Below are positions 14,778-20,830 of a stretch of 20,830 bases of DNA, in pieces. The translations under genes were made by a program, and so were the position numbers. Numbering within the stretch: the first letter of the stretch is position 1; every line of letters begins with the position of its first letter. The stretch comes from Alphaproteobacteria bacterium UBA3002 (GTDB lineage: Bacteria > Pseudomonadota > Alphaproteobacteria > Rickettsiales > UBA3002): assembly GCA_002346425.1 (NCBI GenBank), contig DDZS01000057.1, positions 1-20,830 on the forward strand, given 5' to 3'. The notes below the pieces were generated by a model. It had not been told where the DNA came from, did no database searches, and saw nothing but the letters and a program-made list of their open reading frames with translations.

Positions 14778-16094
14778 ATGATTCCACGTTACTCACGCAA
14801 GGAAATGGCGGACATCTGGTCGGCTAATTCCAAATTTTCCATTATGTTCGATATTTCCGCACATGCTTGTGCCGCTATGGCGGAGCAGGGGATTGTGCCG
14901 AAGGAGGCCGCTGAGGCGATTCGCGCGCGCGGGCCAAAAGAATTTGACGATGCCGCCGTGGCGCGCATTGACGAAATCGAACGTACCACGAAACATGACG
15001 TCATCGCCTTTCTGACCTATGTGGCGGAAAGCGTCGGCGAGGAAGCGCGTTTCCTGCATCAGGGGCTGACCTCTTCGGATGTGTTGGATACGTGTTTTGC
15101 CGTCCAGCTGACCAAAGCGGCGGACCTGCTGCTGGATGATATGAAGCGGCTGCTGGCAGTATTAAAGTCGCGGGCGTTTGAAACCAAACATATGGTCTGT
15201 ATTGGCCGCAGTCATGGTATTCATGCTGAGCCAGTCACGATGGGGCTGAAATTTGCGCGGTGGTATGCCGAGATGGACCGAAGCCGGAAACGTTTGGGCG
15301 CCGCACGCGAAGACATCGCTACCTGTGCGATTTCCGGCGCGGTTGGCACTTTTGCCAATGTGAATCCGGAAACCGAAGAATATGTCGCAGAGAAAATGGG
15401 CTTGAAGCCCGAGCCGGTATCGACGCAGGTCATCCCGCGTGACCGGCATGCGCATTTCTTTAGCGTGCTGGCAATCATCGCTAGTTCAATGGAAAATATC
15501 GCCACCGAGATTCGTCATTTGCAGCGGACTGAAGTGCTGGAAGCGGAGGAGTTTTTCGCGCCCGGCCAAAAGGGCTCGTCGGCGATGCCGCATAAGCGCA
15601 ATCCGGTGCTATCGGAAAATCTGACCGGCTTGGCGCGCATGGTGCGCAGTGCAGTGATTCCCGCATTGGAGAATGTGACGCTGTGGCATGAACGCGATAT
15701 TTCACACTCGTCCGTTGAGCGGATGATCGCACCGGATACGACGGTCACGTTAGACTTCGCGCTGAATCGCCTGATCGGTTTGATCGACCAGTTGATCGTC
15801 TACCCGGATCATATGATTGAGAATCTGGATAAACTCGGTGGGCTGGTCTTCTCGCAACGCGTGATGCTGACCCTGACGCAAAAAGGGGTTAGCCGTGAAG
15901 AGGCGTATGCGCTGGTGCAACGTAACGCGATGCAAGTCTGGAAAGAAGGCGGGTCCTTCCGCGAGCTGTTGAAACAGGAGCCGGAAGTCACCAAATATCT
16001 TAACGAAGATGAATTGGAAGAATTGTTCGATCTGGCGCATCATACGCGGCATGTCGATACGATTTTCCAACGTGTATTTGAGGAAGCCGCCTAA
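14778..16094 (+). CDS. purB: Adenylosuccinate lyase
   Basis: PurB carries out two fumarate-releasing steps in purine synthesis, on SAICAR and on adenylosuccinate. The start MIPRYSRKEMADIWS is the standard beginning, giving 438 residues; the TTG at 14718 would add 20 unrelated residues. TSSDVLDTC (98-106), GRSHGIHAEP (143-152) and the signature GSSAMPHKRNP (266-276) are all intact, including the catalytic loop serine. No Shine-Dalgarno is visible before the ATG. Weak boxes TTGTTC (14743-14748) and TATGTC (14766-14771), 17 bases apart, would give a transcript starting almost at the ATG, so a leaderless mRNA is possible. Its stop overlaps the kdsA start by one base (TAATG). Confidence 0.96.
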   Translation: MIPRYSRKEMADIWSANSKFSIMFDISAHACAAMAEQGIVPKEAAEAIRARGPKEFDDAAVARIDEIERTTKHDVIAFLTYVAESVGEEARFLHQGLTSSDVLDTCFAVQLTKAADLLLDDMKRLLAVLKSRAFETKHMVCIGRSHGIHAEPVTMGLKFARWYAEMDRSRKRLGAAREDIATCAISGAVGTFANVNPETEEYVAEKMGLKPEPVSTQVIPRDRHAHFFSVLAIIASSMENIATEIRHLQRTEVLEAEEFFAPGQKGSSAMPHKRNPVLSENLTGLARMVRSAVIPALENVTLWHERDISHSSVERMIAPDTTVTLDFALNRLIGLIDQLIVYPDHMIENLDKLGGLVFSQRVMLTLTQKGVSREEAYALVQRNAMQVWKEGGSFRELLKQEPEVTKYLNEDELEELFDLAHHTRHVDTIFQRVFEEAA

Positions 16095-16918
16095 TGAAAA
16101 CCGTCACCGTTGGCGATGTCAGTTTCGCCAATAACAAGCCTTTTGCCCTGATCGCTGGCCCGTGCCAGATGGAATCGCGCGAGCATGCGTTTGACATGTG
16201 CGGGCAGTTGAAAGAAATGACGACAAAGCTCGGCATTCCATTCATCTACAAAACCAGCTTCGACAAAGCCAACCGCACCAGCCTGAAAGGCAAGCGCGGC
16301 CTCGGGCTGGAAAAAGCGATGGAAGTCTTCACCGATCTTAAAGCGGAATTCGGCGTGCCGATGCTGACCGATATTCACGAGCGCGAGCAATGTGCGGCGG
16401 TGGCGAAGGTTGTCGATATTCTGCAAATTCCAGCTTTCCTATGTCGTCAGACGGATTTGCTCATCGCGGCGGCGGAAACCGGCGCCGTGATTAACATCAA
16501 AAAAGGTCAGTTTCTGGCACCGTGGGATATGCCGCATGTCGCCGCGAAAGTCGCGGATTCTGGCAATGAACGGATTCTACTGACTGAACGCGGTGCATCG
16601 TTCGGCTATAATACTTTAGTCGTCGATATGCGCTCGCTGACGATCATGGCGAATGAAACGCAGTATCCGGTTATCATTGACGCCACGCATGCCGTGCAAC
16701 AACCAGGCGGGCAGGGCGGTTCCTCCGGTGGTAAACGCGAATTCGCCCCCGTGATCGCCCGCGCATCCATTGCAGTCGGTGTCGCAGGGGTCTTCATGGA
16801 AACCCATCAGGACCCGGACAACGCCCCCTCTGACGGGCCAAATATGATCAAACTACACGAAATGCCCGCCATCCTCGAGCAGCTTAAAGCGCTCGACGCG
16901 GTGGTAAAGCAGGGCTAG
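16094..16918 (+). CDS. kdsA: 3-deoxy-8-phosphooctulonate synthase (Kdo-8-P synthase), metal-dependent type
   Basis: KdsA joins phosphoenolpyruvate and arabinose 5-phosphate to make Kdo-8-phosphate for lipid A-Kdo, so the organism very likely makes lipopolysaccharide. The 274 residues have the family motifs AGPCQMES, KTSFDKANRTS and GGQGGSSGGKREF. Cys24 in the first motif, with His199, Glu236 and Asp247 (in SDGPNM), matches the metal-binding set known from Aquifex-type KdsA rather than the Asn of the E. coli metal-free type. It overlaps purB by one base, so the two are coupled. At its 3' end it overlaps the minus-strand DUF1194 gene by 35 bases. Confidence 0.96.
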   Translation: MKTVTVGDVSFANNKPFALIAGPCQMESREHAFDMCGQLKEMTTKLGIPFIYKTSFDKANRTSLKGKRGLGLEKAMEVFTDLKAEFGVPMLTDIHEREQCAAVAKVVDILQIPAFLCRQTDLLIAAAETGAVINIKKGQFLAPWDMPHVAAKVADSGNERILLTERGASFGYNTLVVDMRSLTIMANETQYPVIIDATHAVQQPGGQGGSSGGKREFAPVIARASIAVGVAGVFMETHQDPDNAPSDGPNMIKLHEMPAILEQLKALDAVVKQG

Positions 16919-17597
16919 CTTCCCCTTTTGGTGGAAAAGTTGGAGCGTCCAGCTCAAATGGATCGGTCTGTATGCTACGATTCTCGCTCGTTAGCTCGAA
17001 TAGGATTTTTTCTTTAAGCGTCTTTACATAATCCCCGTTCGCGACAAAACTTTGGCCATCGGGTGTTTTAACATTCGTTTCCAAATACCATTTGGCGCTG
17101 CTTTGATCGAGAGCAATGGTATTAATGGTTATATTTAAGCTTTCAGCCAAATCGCGCATTTCAGAGGGTTGAAATGAATTTCGGTTATTGCCATCACTTG
17201 ATAGATCCATAGTTTTTTGTTTTTGGCAGGATGTATTCTGAAAAGAGGCAATTGAGCGCCGCATAGCATCATAAATATTAGTGGAACTACCCTCGGGATA
17301 GCGATGACGTAGCCCAGATACTTCATCAGCAAACGCAAGCATGTCCTGCCGATTGCGGATATGCCGCCAAGGAATCATCTGTACTGACGCTTGGGTGATG
17401 GCAATCAAATTAAATTCTACGCCTTGGGGGTGTTTATCTACGTAAGACAATATCTCTTCGTCACGAAATGCAGTAGCATGACCATCAACTTGCTCTATCC
17501 ACCCGCTTTTTTTGACGCTTTGCGTGCCATCGAGTACAAAAGATAACGAATTGCACCCGTTATTTGTAAGTGACTTAAGTGAAAACAACCCATCCAT
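16884..17597 (-). CDS. DUF1194 / von Willebrand factor A-like protein
   Basis: This protein of 237 residues matches the DUF1194 layout, a VWA-type fold. VLDGTQSV (21-28) stands where relatives read VDVSGSV, so the metal-site motif is DxTxS instead of DxSxS. EGSSTNIYDAMRRSI (102-116) gives the second metal loop. TMDLSSDGNNRNSF (129-142) followed by ESLNITINTIAL is the conserved core. FVANGDYVKTLKEKI matches the family's end. Function of this family is unknown. Unlike many relatives it lacks a signal peptide from this start. ATG 17597 is chosen because AAGGAG lies at 17604-17609 (minus strand); a longer start would run into eno. The Pro-rich C-terminus overlaps kdsA by 35 bases. Confidence 0.75.
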   Translation of the reverse strand: MDGLFSLKSLTNNGCNSLSFVLDGTQSVKKSGWIEQVDGHATAFRDEEILSYVDKHPQGVEFNLIAITQASVQMIPWRHIRNRQDMLAFADEVSGLRHRYPEGSSTNIYDAMRRSIASFQNTSCQKQKTMDLSSDGNNRNSFQPSEMRDLAESLNITINTIALDQSSAKWYLETNVKTPDGQSFVANGDYVKTLKEKILFELTSENRSIQTDPFELDAPTFPPKGEASPALPPRRAL

Positions 17598-17688
17598 TAG
17601 CCGCTCCTTTTTGTTGCGCTGCACATATGCATATCGGTTATTTATGCAATGTGTGTGACGATTTAATGAAGAATGCCAGACAAACACA

Positions 17689-17717
17689 TTGAGTTCTGCG
17701 TAGCATTTCGTTACGAC
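17689..17717 (+). promoter_or_regulatory. Possible eno promoter
   Basis: TTGAGT (17689-17694) and TACGAC (17712-17717), 17 bases apart, lie in the 142-base gap between the divergent DUF1194 gene and eno. Transcription from here would start near 17724, just ahead of the AAGGAG Shine-Dalgarno (17728-17733). The boxes are only moderate matches. Confidence 0.3.
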
Positions 17718-17739
17718 GACTAGATTCAAGGAGACATCT

Positions 17740-19020
17740 ATGACAGCTATTGCATCCATTTACGGACGAGAAATTATCGATAGCCGCGGCAATCCGACTG
17801 TTGAGGTGGATGTGACCTTGGAAGATGGCAGTTTTGGGCGGGCGGCGGTGCCTTCAGGTGCGTCTACCGGAGCGATGGAAGCACTCGAATTGCGCGACAC
17901 CAAAAAAAACCGCTATGGCGGTAAAGGCGTGTTGCTGGCCGTGGAGCATGTCAACGCGGATATCGCCGATGCACTGACGGGTTTGGATGCCGAAGAGCAG
18001 TTACAGATCGACGAAACACTGATCGATATGGATGGGACGGAGAATAAGTCGTATCTCGGTGCGAATGCGATGCTGGGTGTCTCGCTGGCGGTCGCGAAAG
18101 CAGCGGCGGAAAGCTGTGGCCTGCCACTATACCGTTATATCGGCGGAACATCGGCGCAAGTGTTGCCGGTACCGATGATGAATATTATCAATGGCGGCGC
18201 GCATGCGGATAACCCCATCGACATTCAGGAATTCATGATTATGCCGGTTTCGGCCACCTCGATTGGCGAGGCGATTCAGATGGGTGCCGAAGTATTTCAC
18301 GCGCTGAAAGACGAATTAAAAGCCAAAGGGTTTAGTACATCCGTAGGCGATGAGGGTGGATTTGCGCCCAATATTGAGAGCTCATTTGCCGCTCTGGACA
18401 TGATTATGGCTGCCATCGAAAAAGCGGGCTACAAGCCAGACGAAGATATCGTGCTGGCGTTAGATGCGGCGGCGAGTGAGTTTTACGAAGAAGGTATGTA
18501 TCACCTGAAGGGTGAGGGCAAAACGCTCAATAGCGATGAGATGATCGGCTATTATGAAGCGTTAGTAGATAATTACCCGATTAAATCCATCGAAGATGCC
18601 TGCGCAGAGGACGATCACGACGGCTGGAAAGCAATTACCAACGCGCTGGGCAAAAAAATCCAATTGGTGGGCGATGATTTGTTCGTGACCAATCCTAAAA
18701 TCCTCCAACAAGGGATTGAGGCCGGGTTGGCGAATGCGCTGCTGGTCAAAGTGAATCAGATTGGCACGCTAAGCGAAACGCTGGCCGCAGTCGATTTGGC
18801 GCACCGCGCAGGCTATCGTTCCATTCTTTCGCATCGCTCCGGCGAAACCGAAGATGCGACGATTGCACATATCGCAGTCGCGACCAATTGCGGGCAGATT
18901 AAAACCGGGTCGCTATCCCGGTCGGATCGGTTGGCAAAATACAACGAATTGCTTCGGATTGCAGAAACCATGCCGGTAAAACGCTATGCCGGACGCCAGG
19001 CGTTGCGCTTACCCAGCTAA
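17740..19020 (+). CDS. eno: Enolase (phosphopyruvate hydratase)
   Basis: Enolase converts 2-phosphoglycerate to phosphoenolpyruvate in glycolysis. The 426 residues cover the full family. Catalytic Glu205 (in DEGGFAPN) and Lys337 (in LLVKVNQIG) are present, as are the magnesium ligands Asp242, Glu285 (SIEDACAEDD) and Asp312 (VGDDLF). SHRSGETED (364-372) is the signature. SIEDACAEDDHDGW differs slightly from the common SIEDGMAEDDWDGW, without loss of a ligand. AAGGAG (17728-17733) is a strong Shine-Dalgarno. It is followed by ftsB and pdhAB, the common order in alphaproteobacteria, which places glycolysis and pyruvate dehydrogenase side by side. Confidence 0.97.
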   Translation: MTAIASIYGREIIDSRGNPTVEVDVTLEDGSFGRAAVPSGASTGAMEALELRDTKKNRYGGKGVLLAVEHVNADIADALTGLDAEEQLQIDETLIDMDGTENKSYLGANAMLGVSLAVAKAAAESCGLPLYRYIGGTSAQVLPVPMMNIINGGAHADNPIDIQEFMIMPVSATSIGEAIQMGAEVFHALKDELKAKGFSTSVGDEGGFAPNIESSFAALDMIMAAIEKAGYKPDEDIVLALDAAASEFYEEGMYHLKGEGKTLNSDEMIGYYEALVDNYPIKSIEDACAEDDHDGWKAITNALGKKIQLVGDDLFVTNPKILQQGIEAGLANALLVKVNQIGTLSETLAAVDLAHRAGYRSILSHRSGETEDATIAHIAVATNCGQIKTGSLSRSDRLAKYNELLRIAETMPVKRYAGRQALRLPS

Positions 19021-19051
19021 TATGGCATCCTGATTCCGGATTGGAGTGCAG

Positions 19052-19369
19052 GTGGAGCCGTTACGCAAATTCTATTCGCGCAAACTTTTGAAGCTAGGGC
19101 TGTTTGCCTTCGGCGCGGTCTATCTTGCTTTTCATACATTGCACGGCGAACGCGGGTTATATGCGTGGTTTAGCCAGTCGCGGCAAACGGCGGTTTTGGA
19201 AGCGCAGCTAAATGAAACCCGCAATGAACGCGAACGTCTGGAAGCTCGTATCAACGCGATGCAGCCGGAACATCTGGATGCGGATTTGCTCGATGAACAA
19301 ATGCGCTACATGCATTCGATGGCCGAACCCGATGAGTTGGTGATTCTTTACGATAAGCCTTTGTGGTAA
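19052..19369 (+). CDS. ftsB: Septum formation initiator FtsB/DivIC family protein
   Basis: This protein of 105 residues should be an inner-membrane cell division protein of the FtsB family. A short basic N-terminus is followed by one transmembrane segment at about residues 13-30 (LLKLGLFAFGAVYLAFHTL). Next comes a coiled coil (about 46-70, LEAQLNETRNERERLEARIN) and a conserved DADLLDEQMRYMHSMAEPDE tail. The start is a GTG. I prefer 19052 because TTGGAG (19041-19046) sits 5 bases before it; an earlier GTG at 19046 overlaps that site. The eno-ftsB-pdhA order supports the name. Confidence 0.85.
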   Translation: MEPLRKFYSRKLLKLGLFAFGAVYLAFHTLHGERGLYAWFSQSRQTAVLEAQLNETRNERERLEARINAMQPEHLDADLLDEQMRYMHSMAEPDELVILYDKPLW

Positions 19370-19442
19370 CACTGAAAAAACACTTAGCGCTAAAGCCTCA
19401 TCCCTAACCCCTATTTTTACTGCACCGCACAACAGCTTTTGC

Positions 19443-19471
19443 TTGGCATTTACGGGCCTCGTACTTATGGT
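19443..19471 (+). promoter_or_regulatory. Probable pdhA promoter
   Basis: TTGGCA (19443-19448) and TATGGT (19466-19471) are separated by 17 bases, the ideal spacing, in the 133-base gap between ftsB and pdhA. The boxes match 5 of 6 and 4 of 6 consensus bases. A start near 19478 would leave a leader of about 25 bases, with AGGGAA (19493-19498) as Shine-Dalgarno. Nothing else of note is seen in this gap except a 10-base palindrome TTAGCGCTAA (19384-19393). Confidence 0.5.
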
Positions 19472-19502
19472 ACGCGCGAACCGCTAACACACAGGGAATT
19501 TC

Positions 19503-20546
19503 ATGGCGAAAACCGCATCACCTAAGAAAAAAAGTGAGAAACCGGCTCTGGTAAAATCCGACAAAAAATCGGGCGCGAAACTGGCACTGGCCGATCTGAA
19601 AAAACTCTATGAAGACATGCTGTTGATCCGTCGCTTCGAAGAAAAAGCGGGGCAGCTTTATGGTATGGGCCTGATCGGCGGATTCTGCCACTTATATATC
19701 GGACAGGAAGCGGTGGTTTCCGGCGTACAGCACGCGATGACGGATAAGGATTCTGTGGTGACTACCTATCGCGACCATGGTCACATGCTGTCTTGCGGTA
19801 TGGACCCAAAAGGCATCATGGCCGAATTAACGGGCCGCAAAGATGGCTTTTCGCGCGGTAAGGGCGGGTCGATGCATATGTTTTCGACCGACAAAAAATT
19901 CTACGGCGGTCACGGCATTGTGGGCGCCAGTGTACCGATTGGTGCGGGCCTCGCTTTCGCGCATAAATATAACGAAGATGGCGGCATGAATTGCTGTTAT
20001 TATGGCGATGGCGCAGCCAACCAAGGCCAGGTCTACGAGACGTATAATATGGCGGCACTCTGGCAGTTGCCGATTCTGTTTATTATTGAGAATAACGAAT
20101 ATGCGATGGGGACCAGTGTGAAACGTCACCACTCATCACCAGCGCTTTATACGCATGGAGAGCCTTTCGGTATTCCGGGCAAGCAGGTGAATGGGATGGA
20201 TGTGACGGAAGTCTACGCTGCGGCTGTGGAAGCTGCAGAATATATCCGTTCTGGCAAAGGACCGATGCTGCTGGAAGTTAAAACCTATCGTTACCGCGGC
20301 CACTCTATGTCTGATCCAGCGAAATACCGGAGCAAGGAAGAGGTGGATTCGTATAAGTCTGGCAATGACTGTATCAATAACTTGCGCGAATTGCTGATTA
20401 GCGAGCACAAGGTTAAAGAAGACGAATTAAAAGACATCGACAAAAAGGTGAAAGACCGCGTCAACGAAGCCGCAGAATTCGCCAAAGAATCTCCCGAGCC
20501 GGATGCGTCCGAGCTTTGGACAGACGTATTGACGGAGGCAAAGTAA
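19503..20546 (+). CDS. pdhA: Pyruvate dehydrogenase E1 component, alpha subunit
   Basis: PdhA with PdhB forms the thiamine-diphosphate-dependent E1 enzyme that decarboxylates pyruvate and passes the acetyl group to the lipoyl domain of E2. The 347 residues begin with a Lys/Ser/Ala-rich stretch of about 28 residues that is probably disordered. The E1-alpha domain follows. The thiamine-diphosphate motif runs from GDGAANQG (168-175) to IENNEYAMGT (195-204). The catalytic-site loops TYRDHGHMLSCG (88-99) and RGKGGSMHMF (118-127) are present, and YRYRGHSMSDPAKYRS is typical of E1-alpha of the alpha2-beta2 type. The stop shares a base with the pdhB ATG (TAATG), so the two subunits are made together. 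Confidence 0.96.
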   Translation: MAKTASPKKKSEKPALVKSDKKSGAKLALADLKKLYEDMLLIRRFEEKAGQLYGMGLIGGFCHLYIGQEAVVSGVQHAMTDKDSVVTTYRDHGHMLSCGMDPKGIMAELTGRKDGFSRGKGGSMHMFSTDKKFYGGHGIVGASVPIGAGLAFAHKYNEDGGMNCCYYGDGAANQGQVYETYNMAALWQLPILFIIENNEYAMGTSVKRHHSSPALYTHGEPFGIPGKQVNGMDVTEVYAAAVEAAEYIRSGKGPMLLEVKTYRYRGHSMSDPAKYRSKEEVDSYKSGNDCINNLRELLISEHKVKEDELKDIDKKVKDRVNEAAEFAKESPEPDASELWTDVLTEAK

Positions 20547-20830
20547 TGGCTGAACAAACAGTACGCGTCGCATTGCGCGATGCGATGGCGGAAGAAATGC
20601 GTCGCGACAGCAGCGTGTTCGTGATGGGCGAAGAAGTCGCAGAATATCAGGGGGCGTATAAGGTCACTGAAGGTCTGCTCGATGAATTCGGGCCAAAACG
20701 GATTATTGATACGCCGATCACCGAGCATGGCTTTGCAGGGCTTGGCGTAGGCGCAGCGATGGGCGGATTAAAGCCGGTCGTGGAATTTATGACGTGGAAT
20801 TTCGCGATGCAGGCGATCGACCAGATCATC
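20546..20830 (+). CDS. pdhB: Pyruvate dehydrogenase E1 component, beta subunit (cut by window edge)
   Basis: The first 95 codons are visible and run off the right edge. The product begins MAEQTVRVALRDAMAEEMRR and continues FVMGEEVAEYQGAYKVTEGL and TPITEHGFAGLGVGAA, the E1-beta transketolase-type start. It binds thiamine diphosphate with PdhA. In many alphaproteobacteria PdhB carries an N-terminal lipoyl domain; here the E1-beta domain starts at once, so no lipoyl domain is fused at this end. GGAGG (20534-20538) lies 7 bases before the ATG, and the ATG overlaps the pdhA stop. Confidence 0.95.
   Translation, partial: MAEQTVRVALRDAMAEEMRRDSSVFVMGEEVAEYQGAYKVTEGLLDEFGPKRIIDTPITEHGFAGLGVGAAMGGLKPVVEFMTWNFAMQAIDQII

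Noticed and set aside
17625..17634. Palindrome ATATGCATAT between the DUF1194 gene and eno
   Set aside because: Ten A/T-rich bases can easily occur by chance, and no second copy or matching site was seen.
17598..17759. Longer minus-strand start for the DUF1194 protein
   Set aside because: It would run across the eno start and promoter; ATG 17597 has a clear AAGGAG ahead of it.
19384..19393. TTAGCGCTAA palindrome after ftsB as a terminator
   Set aside because: It has no loop and no T-run, so it cannot act as an ordinary hairpin terminator.
1..20830. CRISPR arrays, insertion sequences, rRNA genes
   Set aside because: No regularly spaced direct repeats, no transposase-like reading frame and no rRNA-like sequence were seen on either strand.

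Overview
The window reads as a chromosomal segment of an alphaproteobacterium of moderate G+C content. The basis is gene order and protein type: rpsA-sppA-ihfB-lapA-trpF-trpB-trpA, rpmF-plsX-fabH-ihfA-merR-tRNA-Pro, and eno-ftsB-pdhA-pdhB are all alphaproteobacterial arrangements. The start of PdhB goes directly into the E1-beta domain without a fused lipoyl domain, as I recall for Rickettsia-like and other deep-branching lineages. I cannot name a genus.

Layout. 1-4638 (+): the end of ribosomal protein S1, a signal peptide peptidase of the S49 family, IHF-beta, a LapA-domain membrane protein and three tryptophan genes. From ihfB onward neighbouring genes touch or overlap. 4639-4712: a short intergenic piece with two small hairpins. 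4713-6124 (-): a three-gene cluster of glycosyltransferase, SlyX and a small XRE-type regulator. 6255-9476 (+): ribosomal protein L32, the phospholipid and fatty acid genes plsX and fabH, IHF-alpha, a MerR-type regulator and tRNA-Pro(GGG). 9477-14715 (+): an accessory block of two unrecognised genes (the first possibly frameshifted), a small membrane-anchored protein, a lytic-transglycosylase-like protein and a 957-residue protein. That last protein combines a phage-tail-lysozyme-like domain, an M15-like peptidase domain and an EF-hand. 14778-16918 (+): purB and kdsA, overlapping by one base. 16884-17597 (-): a DUF1194/VWA-like protein that converges on and overlaps kdsA. 17740-20830 (+): enolase, FtsB, and pyruvate dehydrogenase E1 alpha and beta (beta cut by the window edge).

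How they work together. Most of the window is housekeeping: translation (S1, L32, tRNA-Pro), nucleoid architecture (both IHF subunits), the last steps of tryptophan synthesis, the start of membrane lipid synthesis, Kdo synthesis for lipopolysaccharide, purine synthesis, and the enolase to pyruvate dehydrogenase end of glycolysis. The part that this does not explain is the accessory block after the tRNA gene. It carries two peptidoglycan-degrading-type proteins with no visible signal peptide, and one of them has its Shine-Dalgarno sequence buried in a nearly perfect 32-base hairpin. This block is the best candidate for something undescribed.
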